The position numbers and the translations under genes are program-made. This document shows positions 56,201 to 64,000 of a DNA stretch of 64,000 nt, in pieces (the first letter of the stretch is position 1; each line of letters opens with the position of its first letter). Under the pieces are notes generated by a model. That model searched no databases and was not told where the DNA came from. It saw only the letters and a program-made list of their open reading frames with translations. Source of the DNA: CAWUIH01 sp963922495 (lineage in GTDB: Bacteria > Pseudomonadota > Gammaproteobacteria > Coxiellales > Coxiellaceae); assembly GCA_963922495.1 (NCBI GenBank), contig CAWUIH010000002.1, positions 1 to 64,000 on the forward strand, in the 5' to 3' direction.

Positions 56201-56616
56201 ATGCTTTCCCCCTATCGCCTAGCGGAAAAATTGACCGTAACGCATTACCAAAACCATTGCTGAAACCTATCAATGGTAAAAGGGATATTCCAGTAACAAT
56301 TGTTGAAAAGGAACTTTCCGCCATCTGGGGGGAAGTGTTAAAAATAGAAATAAGTGATTTACAAGTGAATTTTTTTGATGTCGGTGGACATTCTTTGTTA
56401 GCAATGAAAATTATTAACCGGATATGTCGACAATTCACAATAAAGGTTTCAGTAGTGGACTTATTAGTCAATCCAGTACTGGCAGAACTGGTAACTATTG
56501 TTGAATATAAAATCAAAAAAAGAATAGTGGAGACTAAGATAGATATTAAGGATTTAGATCGAGATTATTTTCAAAAGAAAATAGAAAATTTATTAAGAAA
56601 TAAAACAGGTATTTAG
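53287..56616 (+). CDS. NRPS4: TubC dock-C-A-T, single module
   Basis: This 1109-residue protein has a TubC-type docking domain at 1-55 (GGQLRILAPTGILTPEL). C10 opens with PLSFSQERIWFLEQLD, typical of L-accepting domains, and its active-site motif is HHLITDE at 193, with Glu in place of the usual Gly. Then come A10 (YTSGSTG at 643) and T10 (GGHS, Ser1036), and a Lys/Asp-rich tail. A10 code DMWELSADD belongs to the same acidic-pocket group as A5, A8 and A9, so a basic residue such as Dab is inferred. The start is supported by AGAGGAA at 53273-53279. The docking domain makes it a natural partner for the acidic C-terminus of NRPS3. Confidence 0.92.
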   Translation: MVPFKQLIMDLAAQKVRIIPEGGQLRILAPTGILTPELMNRIKNFKQDLLHYFSESDAADIPCVDRHIRIPLSFSQERIWFLEQLDRYVGAYQVPLYFYYHGSLSVQRLQRALNKISKRHEILRTIFPSDNDGPYQKILPDPHYNIDMFEHIDIKEVMRLDVEQPFDIERGPLLRLKIVKIDDSKWALLFNMHHLITDEWSQNLFLQELFNLCEQHKLTIQYADYTIWQRNITGSLNHKKSLEFWRSYLQNVPILTWPIRSHGGAAVSHGKVKRFEISHDESLRLKKICQLTKTTSFVILLTAFYLLLRRFANQCDICIGTPVANRDNKSLEKVMGLFLNTIPIRISPEPEMTKYEEIIECVKNSVNIAFTHQAIPFEKIVEQVDITRDYSVNPVFQVLFTMDSSFSFNLDSNQKSDFTPIYPEKTNVQFDLAMDVSEHTRGISIVLEYNEATFTDAMVNDMSKTYRLLLRRLSRYPQHEIKEKDYLPDSIIKKLLLLGNGPIKSYNLTMSLLSYFSKSVQSNPNAVAVTKGNEKLTYQQLDMLSNQFANYLRQRGIKRQEFVALQLERSVNYLAALLGVMKNSAVFIPIDVQYPQSRIQHMLEDSDAKIVLTDGSIKAVMKCPVTPIQSANYQCGDQAYLMYTSGSTGKPKGALITQKSMLHHILAEIDALSLPIPFSFLQTAPISSDMSVWQFLGPLCVGGSVYIASDIWDTVGLWQSICDYKINLMELVPSVLSVLLDELEADTKVTTPTHLHMILVSGETVSTQLINRWLYLFPHIPITNAYGPTEASDDICQAVITTSIPQKNDLAPIGSAIPNTQLLLLNHDGLLSPPGVIGEIVVSGLGVGDGYWKSPNLTAEKFILHPYPQDDYSGICYRTGDLGRWRSDGLLECIGRQDQQQKINGFRVELGEIESVIKLHPEIDNCIVLCHDVEQQMKITAYYIANSDVKINKFLKKYLPNYMFPHYWIKLDAFPLSPSGKIDRNALPKPLLKPINGKRDIPVTIVEKELSAIWGEVLKIEISDLQVNFFDVGGHSLLAMKIINRICRQFTIKVSVVDLLVNPVLAELVTIVEYKIKKRIVETKIDIKDLDRDYFQKKIENLLRNKTGI

Positions 56617-56629
56617 GGAGATTTCTATA

Positions 56630-59600
56630 ATGAAAAATCTTGATAGGCAATATTATCCTTTGACTCAGAGCCAACAACATATCTGGTTTACAGAGAAATT
56701 TGTTAAAAATAATACCGCCAATAATATGTTGTCTGTTTTTAGTATTAAAGGTCAGTCTAGTAAAGGATGGGTTCAAGAGATTTTGTCATGGCTAACGACA
56801 CATCATCCAGCATTAAGAACACGCTTTTTAACTATAGATGGTGAAACTTTTCAGTATGTAAATACCCAAGTTGAACCAAATTTAATGGCACACGATTTGC
56901 GTTATGATCCATCTGCAAAGTCAGTAGAAAAAATAATATCTAGTGAGAGAAATCATTGTTTTAATTTAACTGTAGAATTACCATTACGTACACAGTTTAT
57001 TCAACTTTCCAATGATAAATTTATACTAATTTTTAATATGCATCATATTATTTCAGATGCACATTCGATTGAAATTTTTCTTGAAGATTTTATTGAATGC
57101 CATAATGCTATTGTAAATAAGAAAACTCCTTTAGCAAGAAAATCACCATTGAGTTTCGGTGATTATGCAATATGGCAGATGCAGCAGTACAAAAACGGTG
57201 TATTTGATCAATCTCTACAATATTGGGAAAAACAACTTGAAGGCTGTAGGAACACCGTTTTTCCGACTGATAAAATACGGCCGCAAACGTACACCGATCT
57301 TGGTGCAGAGTTAAAAATGGAAATACCAAACTTCTTGCGACATTCAATTAGTGAATATTGTAAGAAGAATGAATTGACATTATTCATGTTCTTAATTGGT
57401 ATATTTTTCATCCTCTTGTATTGTCAATACCATATGGAAGATATTATTGTGGGTACTGCAATCAGTGGTAGAGAACGAAGTGAACTGGAAAACATTATTG
57501 GAAATTTTGTCAATACAATAGCTATTCGTGTTAAAATACATAAGGATAGTTATATTAAAGAAATATTCTCAAGTGTTAAGCAAGCGATGATGGAAGCGTT
57601 GCAGCACCAAGTTGTTCCAATCGAATTAGTGATAAATCGATTGTGTCCACATCGTTCATTATCTCATCATCCTTTATTTCAAGTATTGTTTACATTAGAG
57701 TCCGGCACAGAGCTGGAAAAGTTACAGTTAGAACAAGCGATCATGACCGTTATACCAGACAGGGCAGATCGTGTTAAATTTGATTTATCACTTAATATTG
57801 TTGAGTATGATAAATCATTACTGATGGAATGGGAGTATAATAAAGCCTTATTTGATAGCAGTACTATTGAAAACTATACAAAAAGCTATCTGGCAATCAT
57901 CGCGTCTATTTTAGAAGCTCGTCGGTGCATCGTGAGTGAGCTAAACTGGAGTAACGCTAACAGTATTTTGACACCCACAGTAGTGACTATGTTTGAATAT
58001 AAGGTAGCTCATTTCCCTGATCACATTGCGGTTACGGCTGATTCTCATCATATTACTTATCATCAGCTCAATCAAAAAGCTAACCAGTTGGGTCGATGGT
58101 TACTCAAGACTTACGTAAGAAAAACAGGTTTAATTGCATTACAATTACCTCGTAACATTGCAATGATAGTGGCAATAATAGGGGTGTTGAAGGCCGGCTT
58201 TGCCTATATTGCATTAGATGAATGTATACCAGAAGAACGTTTTAACGCCATTATTAATGATGCACAAGTTGACGCTATTATCTCTTCTGACAACTGGCCA
58301 AGTAGTCACTTTGATACTAATAATATAAATCTTGTTATAGAACCTGAAGAAACTGCTTATGTAATTTACACCTCAGGCACAACAGGCCAACCTAAAGGAG
58401 TTATGGTATCGCATAAAAATATAGCAAATCTTTATTTAAATTCAGCAGCACAGTTTAAATTCTCATGTCACGATGTTTGGACTTTATATCATTCGTTCTC
58501 ATTTGATTTTTCTGTATGGGAAATGTGGGGTGCACTTTGTTATGGCGGACGTTTAGTATTAATTTCTGAAAAACAACGTAAGGACCCTGAGGTATTTTAT
58601 CAGTTAGTGCAGAAACAAGGTGTTACTATTTTAAATCAGACTCCCACTGCTTTTAAGTGGTTTATGGAGGCAGATGCTCGTTCTAAGTTAGATTTGTCTC
58701 TACGTATGATTATTTTCGGCGGAGAAAAACTAATCTTTACTGATTTGAGCAGTTGGTTTACACGACACTCAGATCAGTCTATTCATTTGTATAATATGTA
58801 CGGGATTACTGAAATTACCATACACGGCACTTGTTATCGTGTACAACAAACTGATACTGTAAATTCTGCTAGTAAAATTGGAATTCCCCTACGCAATGTG
58901 ACGTTAGATATAGTTGATGAAAAATTAAAAATTCTCCCCCCAGGTTTTGTTGGTGAGATTATTGTCGGTGGTGCTGGTGTCACTAAAGGTTACTTAAATC
59001 AACCAGATTTGACAGCTACTCGATTCTTATCATCTCTTTCTGGTAAATCAGGTCACTATTACCGGACTGGTGATCAGGGTCGAATGTTAGCCAATGGTGA
59101 AATTGAGTATCATGACCGCATCGATCAGCAAATTAAGCTACATGGATTTCGCATTGAATTGGGTGAAATATTACACGCTACTACACGATTTCCCGCAGTA
59201 CGTTCAGCAGTGGTACGAGTTATTGATGAGCAAATTACTCTATTTCTACGTTGTGGCGATACTTTCGAGATAGTTGGGTTATACCAATATCTCACTCAAC
59301 AATTGCCTGACTATATGATGCCAAAGCGTTATGCCATTGTTGATGAGTTTCCAATGAACCACCACCATAAAATCGACGAACGAGCTCTAGCCGCATTAAA
59401 CTCTCAACCATTACGATCTCAACCCTATCAAAAACCTAACAGTGCACTTGAAAATACTTTGTGTGATATATGGAAGCGTATACTAAATTTAACCTCTGTC
59501 GGAATAACTGACAATTTCTTCACTATAGGTGGTGACTCAATTTTAGCACTCAAAGTTGTTGCACAAATGAGGAACGCAAGGTTAGCAATAGACGTAATGA

Positions 59601-62600
59601 CACTTTACCAGCACCCCACTATCAGGCAGTTAGCGGTGGTGGTTAAAGAGAGTGATGTGCCTCTTGATGAATCAACTATGCTCGAACCATTTTCATTGAT
59701 TTCACAGCAAGATCAACTAAGTTTACCTGGAGGTATTATTGATGCTTACCCGATGACGCGACTGCAATTAGCCATGGTATACCATAACGCCGTTACTAAA
59801 TCAGCAACAATGTACCACGATACTTTATCCATTACTTGTGACTGGCCTTATTACCCAACTTATTTGTCGCAAGCGATAACGACGTTAATGGATACACATC
59901 CTGTATTGCGTACCTCTTTTGACTTAGAACGGTACACACAACCTTTACAATGTGTACATGGTAAATTGGAAGTACCACTGATAGAAGTTAATGACGAATC
60001 TACTGTTACTAATAAATTATTTGAAAAATTTGTCATTGAACAAGCGCCTCTTTTTCGCATTGTTGTCATGCAAAAAAATAAAAATCAATTCAAATTCAAT
60101 TTAGCATTTCATCATGCTATTTTAGATGGCTGGAGTGTTACAATTTTTATAACCGAACTTTTCAAATGCTACGAAAAATATTTAAATGCAGAAAATTATC
60201 TGACCAAAGCACCTCAATTGGCTTTTTCACAATTAGTTCAGTGTGAACAAAAGGCATTACTATCTAAGAAAAATATTAATTACTGGAACACTGTTGTAAA
60301 ACGTGATCCTATTATGTTATTTTCTGAAAAAGCAGTAAGTGTGAATAAGAAGCAACATGAACTGCAAGTGTTATTATCGAAATCTGAAAGCACAGCACTA
60401 ATAAATTTTTCGCACAAATATCATTTATCAATTAAATCCTGTCTATTAGCATTATACTTAAAAACCCTGTCTGTTTTCTTTCAATGTGATAATGTGATAA
60501 CAGGATTAATCACACATTGTCGACCAGCACAAGATGATTCGGAGATAGTAATGGGAATGTTTTTGAATAATTTACCATTTCATCATCAGTTTAATCAATC
60601 ACAGTCATGGGAAGAGTTAGTTAAAAATATTGCTAAGAAAGAATTGCAGGTTGTTGAACACCGTTATTTTCCATATCATGCTATAGTCGATTTAAGTGCC
60701 AATGCTGCACTGTTTGATAATATTTTCAATTTTGTACATTTTCATATGTATCAGGACTTAAATAATGATCAAGTAGATCGTCTACATGATCTAACTTCTT
60801 ATGAGGAAACCGAATATCCATTTGTATTTCAATGTTCACAGGATCCGTTTAGTCAAACTATTGCGATCGATGTTTCTTATCAAGTACCGGTGGTAACCAC
60901 TGACCTAGCTCGATCGTTACTCCAATATTTTCAGGCACTACTGCAACAAATGACACAAAATCCACAGCAAGAACACCACAATAATCTTGCTATCCTTGAA
61001 AGTCAGCAACACTATTTTAACACACTGTTTAATACATCATCTTTTCACGATTCTTCTTATTCATTAATTGACGTGTTCCTATCTAATGTCAAAAAATATC
61101 CACAGCGTCTTGCAGTGATCGATAATAATGAACAGCTGAGTTACCAGCAATTGCATGAGCGTTCAAACCAAGTGGCGCGTTACTTACTCAGATACTGTGA
61201 ACAAACTAATGACGATCAGCTGATTGGACTTCATTTATCTTCAAGCATTATCTTTGTCGTTAGTGTTCTGGGTATTCTTAAAGCAGGAATGGCCTATGTT
61301 CCATTGTCTACTTATTATCCTAAAGAACAAATTACAACGATATTATCAGAAACAGTGTTAGTAGCAGTCATTATTGATGAAAAGCCATTAGACACAAACG
61401 TGACACAGATTATTTTTAGGGATATGTTTACAACTGATTGTCGTGAAGGGATTTTACCTAGAATTTCAGGTGAGGATTTAGCTTATGTGATATACACCTC
61501 TGGTTCAACCGGTAAACCTAAATCAGTACCCATAGAACATCGTTCCGCACTACGACTATTTGAGGATCGCTCCTGGATTAGCTTAGCTTGTGACGACATG
61601 GTTGCTCAAAGTGCAGACATATCATTTGATTCTTCAATTTTCGAGATGTGGGCCGCATTATTGAACGGTGCGACATTACGTATTATCGATAGAAATGAGT
61701 TGCTAAGTACTGAGAGATTAGGGAAAATTATTAGAAATTATAATATTACAGTGATGTTTATGACTCCGCGGTTATTTGATATTCATGCGACGATAGATTC
61801 TACTATATTCTCGAATATGAAATATCTAGTATTAGGAGGTGATGTTGTAAGGGCAAGTACCGTGTATGCGACCTATCAACAGTGTGCTAATCGTTTAACT
61901 ATATTAAATGCTTACGGTCCAACTGAAAACGCTGTGTTTAGCACTATATATTCTATCCCTAAAACAATTAGTGCATCTCAAACAATCCCCATCGGGCGTC
62001 CTATCGCAGGTACTCGCGTGTCGGTATTGGATCGAAATTATCGCCCTGTACCCGCTGGTGTTCCAGGCTTGTTGTGGTTGTCCGGACCAGGGGTAGCGCG
62101 TGGCTATGTTGATTCAAATCACCAAGCTTATTGCAGTGGCGATCGTGTCTATTGGAGCCTTGACGGACAATTAAACTTTTTGGGCCGTCAAGATCGGCAA
62201 ATAAAAATTCGAGGTTATCGGATCGACCCAGCATTAATTGAACAGGTACTAATGGATCATCCTGCTATTCAGCAGGCTTATGTAGTAAAGCGGTGCCAAG
62301 GAGATTTAGAACATTTATTTGCATACGGTGTAGCAACCGAAAATACTAATGAGCAAGTGCTACTAAAAAAAATCAAGTCACACCTGCCTACATCGATGGT
62401 GCCTACACGTATCATTTTATTAAAGCAATTCCCCTTAAATCAGGCAGGTAAAATAGCATCTGATCAGTTACCTACACCAGTTATTTCCAAAAATAATACA
62501 GCAGAAAAATCGTTGGATACGATTACGGAACGACGACTACAAAAAATTTGGCAGGATGTTATTGGCTGCGATACTATATGTGCTACTGATGATTTTTTCT

Positions 62601-62812
62601 CGATAGGTGGGGATTCACTGTCGGCTGTAAAGCTAATCAATCGCATATCAAATCTTTTTTCATTATCGGTGAGTATCAGTCAAATTTTTCAATATTCACA
62701 ATTGGCTAGTATGGCAGCCCATCTTGATGCTCTTTTGTCGTTAAAAAGTAAGAAGGAAAATATTAATGATATAGCTGATAGTGATAAAAAACACAGTGAA
62801 GTGATCATATGA
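56630..62812 (+). CDS. NRPS5: C-A-T-C-A-T, two modules
   Basis: This 2060-residue protein has a GGGAG ribosome-binding site overlapping the NRPS4 stop. Domains: C11 (HHIISDA at 138), A11 (YTSGTTG at 580), T11 (GGDS, Ser970), C12 (HHAILDG at 1161), A12 (1622), T12 (GGDS, Ser1996). A11 code DFWNIGMIH differs from the classical Thr code DFWNIGMVH by one conservative change, so Thr is a strong prediction. A12 code DSFFVGAVF suggests Val/Ile. C12 opens with IIDAYPMTRLQLAMVYH and YHDTLSI, unlike ordinary L-accepting domains, although no epimerase precedes it. The C-terminus ends in a charged tail (DIADSDKKHSEVII) and the stop overlaps the NRPS6 start (ATGA). Confidence 0.92.
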   Translation: MKNLDRQYYPLTQSQQHIWFTEKFVKNNTANNMLSVFSIKGQSSKGWVQEILSWLTTHHPALRTRFLTIDGETFQYVNTQVEPNLMAHDLRYDPSAKSVEKIISSERNHCFNLTVELPLRTQFIQLSNDKFILIFNMHHIISDAHSIEIFLEDFIECHNAIVNKKTPLARKSPLSFGDYAIWQMQQYKNGVFDQSLQYWEKQLEGCRNTVFPTDKIRPQTYTDLGAELKMEIPNFLRHSISEYCKKNELTLFMFLIGIFFILLYCQYHMEDIIVGTAISGRERSELENIIGNFVNTIAIRVKIHKDSYIKEIFSSVKQAMMEALQHQVVPIELVINRLCPHRSLSHHPLFQVLFTLESGTELEKLQLEQAIMTVIPDRADRVKFDLSLNIVEYDKSLLMEWEYNKALFDSSTIENYTKSYLAIIASILEARRCIVSELNWSNANSILTPTVVTMFEYKVAHFPDHIAVTADSHHITYHQLNQKANQLGRWLLKTYVRKTGLIALQLPRNIAMIVAIIGVLKAGFAYIALDECIPEERFNAIINDAQVDAIISSDNWPSSHFDTNNINLVIEPEETAYVIYTSGTTGQPKGVMVSHKNIANLYLNSAAQFKFSCHDVWTLYHSFSFDFSVWEMWGALCYGGRLVLISEKQRKDPEVFYQLVQKQGVTILNQTPTAFKWFMEADARSKLDLSLRMIIFGGEKLIFTDLSSWFTRHSDQSIHLYNMYGITEITIHGTCYRVQQTDTVNSASKIGIPLRNVTLDIVDEKLKILPPGFVGEIIVGGAGVTKGYLNQPDLTATRFLSSLSGKSGHYYRTGDQGRMLANGEIEYHDRIDQQIKLHGFRIELGEILHATTRFPAVRSAVVRVIDEQITLFLRCGDTFEIVGLYQYLTQQLPDYMMPKRYAIVDEFPMNHHHKIDERALAALNSQPLRSQPYQKPNSALENTLCDIWKRILNLTSVGITDNFFTIGGDSILALKVVAQMRNARLAIDVMTLYQHPTIRQLAVVVKESDVPLDESTMLEPFSLISQQDQLSLPGGIIDAYPMTRLQLAMVYHNAVTKSATMYHDTLSITCDWPYYPTYLSQAITTLMDTHPVLRTSFDLERYTQPLQCVHGKLEVPLIEVNDESTVTNKLFEKFVIEQAPLFRIVVMQKNKNQFKFNLAFHHAILDGWSVTIFITELFKCYEKYLNAENYLTKAPQLAFSQLVQCEQKALLSKKNINYWNTVVKRDPIMLFSEKAVSVNKKQHELQVLLSKSESTALINFSHKYHLSIKSCLLALYLKTLSVFFQCDNVITGLITHCRPAQDDSEIVMGMFLNNLPFHHQFNQSQSWEELVKNIAKKELQVVEHRYFPYHAIVDLSANAALFDNIFNFVHFHMYQDLNNDQVDRLHDLTSYEETEYPFVFQCSQDPFSQTIAIDVSYQVPVVTTDLARSLLQYFQALLQQMTQNPQQEHHNNLAILESQQHYFNTLFNTSSFHDSSYSLIDVFLSNVKKYPQRLAVIDNNEQLSYQQLHERSNQVARYLLRYCEQTNDDQLIGLHLSSSIIFVVSVLGILKAGMAYVPLSTYYPKEQITTILSETVLVAVIIDEKPLDTNVTQIIFRDMFTTDCREGILPRISGEDLAYVIYTSGSTGKPKSVPIEHRSALRLFEDRSWISLACDDMVAQSADISFDSSIFEMWAALLNGATLRIIDRNELLSTERLGKIIRNYNITVMFMTPRLFDIHATIDSTIFSNMKYLVLGGDVVRASTVYATYQQCANRLTILNAYGPTENAVFSTIYSIPKTISASQTIPIGRPIAGTRVSVLDRNYRPVPAGVPGLLWLSGPGVARGYVDSNHQAYCSGDRVYWSLDGQLNFLGRQDRQIKIRGYRIDPALIEQVLMDHPAIQQAYVVKRCQGDLEHLFAYGVATENTNEQVLLKKIKSHLPTSMVPTRIILLKQFPLNQAGKIASDQLPTPVISKNNTAEKSLDTITERRLQKIWQDVIGCDTICATDDFFSIGGDSLSAVKLINRISNLFSLSVSISQIFQYSQLASMAAHLDALLSLKSKKENINDIADSDKKHSEVII

Positions 62813-64000
62813 GTGGACTTATAAATTTTATCTCTAAATTGGATCAGCTAGGCATACGGTTAACATTGGAGAAAAAACAATTACGTGTTCAAGGGCCTGA
62901 TAGTGTATTAACTCCAAAAATATTAGCTGAAATTAAACAATACAAAGACGATCTTGTAACTTTATTGTCACAAATTTCCAAAAATAATTTACCCTTAGAA
63001 AGGATTGATCGTAATCAGCCACTATTATCGTCTTTTGGTCAAGCTCGTCTATGGTTCTTACAATCACTCGATTTATCCGATGCAAGCTATAACATTTCCT
63101 ACGCATTAAAAATTAATGGCGAGCTCGATATGGTGTGTTTGCGTAAAACATTATTCACTATCATAGTACGGCACGAAACACTTCGCACTCGCATTAAGTT
63201 AATAAATGAAGAGCCAATACAAATAATCGATCAAATTTATGATTTCAATCTTGAATGTGTTAATTTACAAGAATCTATGCTTTACCAAACGTTAACAATG
63301 GAAGCAAGCCAACCTTTCGATTTATCTCAATCTCATGGATGCCGTTTTAAAGTATTTCAAACCAATTCATCTACGTTTTACTTTCTATTGATATTGCATC
63401 ATATTTACGCAGATGGATGGTCACTTGGCGTATTGCTTGATGAAATTAAAATATTATATGAAGCTTACTCATTAGGCCATACTAATCCCTTAACACCATT
63501 GAAAGTACAATATGTTGACTACGCACAATGGCAGCGATCCCAATTATGCGGTGACTATTATCAGCAATTAAAGTCATACTGGCGTGAGATACTTATAGAT
63601 CTTCCGACATTAGCCTTACCACTTGACTATCCGCGTGTTCATTCGAGCCCTAGACGAGGAGAAGTAATTGCTTTTTACGTACCAGCGAATGTGTTAGCAC
63701 AGCTGAAAGATTTAGCTAAGGCAAACGGGGTAACATTATTCATACTATTGATAAGCGTGTTCGCATTATTACTGTGGCACTACACTGGTGATCAAGACAT
63801 TCCTATCGGTACACCTATTTCTAACCGCCAACAAGAATCGTTGGAAACTTTGATTGGCTTTTTTGTAAATACCCTGGTATTACGATTATCAGTATTACCG
63901 AAACAGAATTTTCAACAATGGCTACAAGAGGTCCGTTCGCATATTTTAAAAGCGTACCAACATCAAGATATGCCCTTTGAACAGTTAGTTGAAGAATTGC
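62809..64000 (+). CDS. NRPS6 (partial, runs off the window): TubC dock-C...
   Basis: The ATG at 62809 overlaps the NRPS5 TGA as ATGA. The frame stays open to the window edge (397 codons). Residues 1-57 are a TubC-type docking domain (RLTLEKKQLRVQG, then SVLTPKI). A condensation domain C13 follows, opening with SSFGQARLWFLQSLD (L-accepting type) and carrying the intact active site HHIYADGWS at 197, then GTPISNRQQ and the QHQDMPFEQLVEEL block. This shows that at least one more module lies to the right, where the missing thioesterase or other release domain should be. Confidence 0.9.
   Translation, partial: MSGLINFISKLDQLGIRLTLEKKQLRVQGPDSVLTPKILAEIKQYKDDLVTLLSQISKNNLPLERIDRNQPLLSSFGQARLWFLQSLDLSDASYNISYALKINGELDMVCLRKTLFTIIVRHETLRTRIKLINEEPIQIIDQIYDFNLECVNLQESMLYQTLTMEASQPFDLSQSHGCRFKVFQTNSSTFYFLLILHHIYADGWSLGVLLDEIKILYEAYSLGHTNPLTPLKVQYVDYAQWQRSQLCGDYYQQLKSYWREILIDLPTLALPLDYPRVHSSPRRGEVIAFYVPANVLAQLKDLAKANGVTLFILLISVFALLLWHYTGDQDIPIGTPISNRQQESLETLIGFFVNTLVLRLSVLPKQNFQQWLQEVRSHILKAYQHQDMPFEQLVEEL

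Overview
This 64 kb window is AT-rich except for a GC-rich block at about 0.5-3.0 kb. It looks like a chromosome segment of a host-associated, probably intracellular gammaproteobacterium, possibly Legionellales-like. That placement is an inference. It rests on a patatin-like phospholipase, a NACHT-ankyrin protein ending in a CaaX-like box, five decayed insertion sequences and a very large nonribosomal peptide synthetase (NRPS) locus. No rRNA, tRNA, CRISPR array or convincing rho-independent terminator was seen.

Region 1 (1-7.3 kb) holds two large candidate effectors between IS debris. One is a patatin-like lipase (549-2408). The other is a 1402-residue NACHT-ankyrin protein (2488-6696). The two share a short homologous module, C-terminal in the lipase and N-terminal in the NACHT protein. 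Both also start with MRKR followed by a second basic cluster. Base composition switches inside the NACHT gene near 3000.

Region 2 (7.3-15.6 kb) carries an aspartate kinase (minus strand), two tandem MATE-like transporters and an ABC exporter. Remnants of IS200/IS605 and IS5 transposases lie between them, and a promoter-like block is duplicated around the IS5 remnant.

Region 3 (15.7-50.8 kb) is one tight gene array: an EctB-type 2,4-diaminobutyrate (Dab) aminotransferase, NRPS1 (C-A-T-C-A-T-C-A-T-E), a CmlA-like metallo-beta-lactamase-fold amino-acid beta-hydroxylase, NRPS2 (TubC dock-C-A-T-C-A-T-C-A-T) and NRPS3 (C-A-T-E-C-A-T-E-C-A-T). Region 4 (51.0-64.0 kb and beyond) is a second array: a small unknown ORF, a cupin/JmjC-like putative Fe(II) dioxygenase, an MFS exporter, NRPS4 (dock-C-A-T), NRPS5 (C-A-T-C-A-T) and the first 397 codons of NRPS6 (dock-C...).

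Twelve adenylation (A) domains are visible, numbered A1-A12 in gene order; condensation (C) and thiolation (T) domains are numbered the same way. Pocket residues read by eye suggest Val for A3, aliphatic Val/Ile for A6 and A12, and Thr for A11. A5, A8, A9 and A10 share an acidic pocket (Glu278, Asp330, Asp331) fitting a basic side chain. Aspartate kinase and Dab aminotransferase are both encoded, so Dab is the natural candidate for these four positions. If synthesis is collinear the visible chain is X1-X2-D-Val-X4-Bas-(Val/Ile)-D-X7-D-Bas-Bas-Bas-Thr-(Val/Ile)-..., a long, probably polycationic peptide with D-residues and one or more hydroxylations. No thioesterase is present, so the locus continues past 64 kb.
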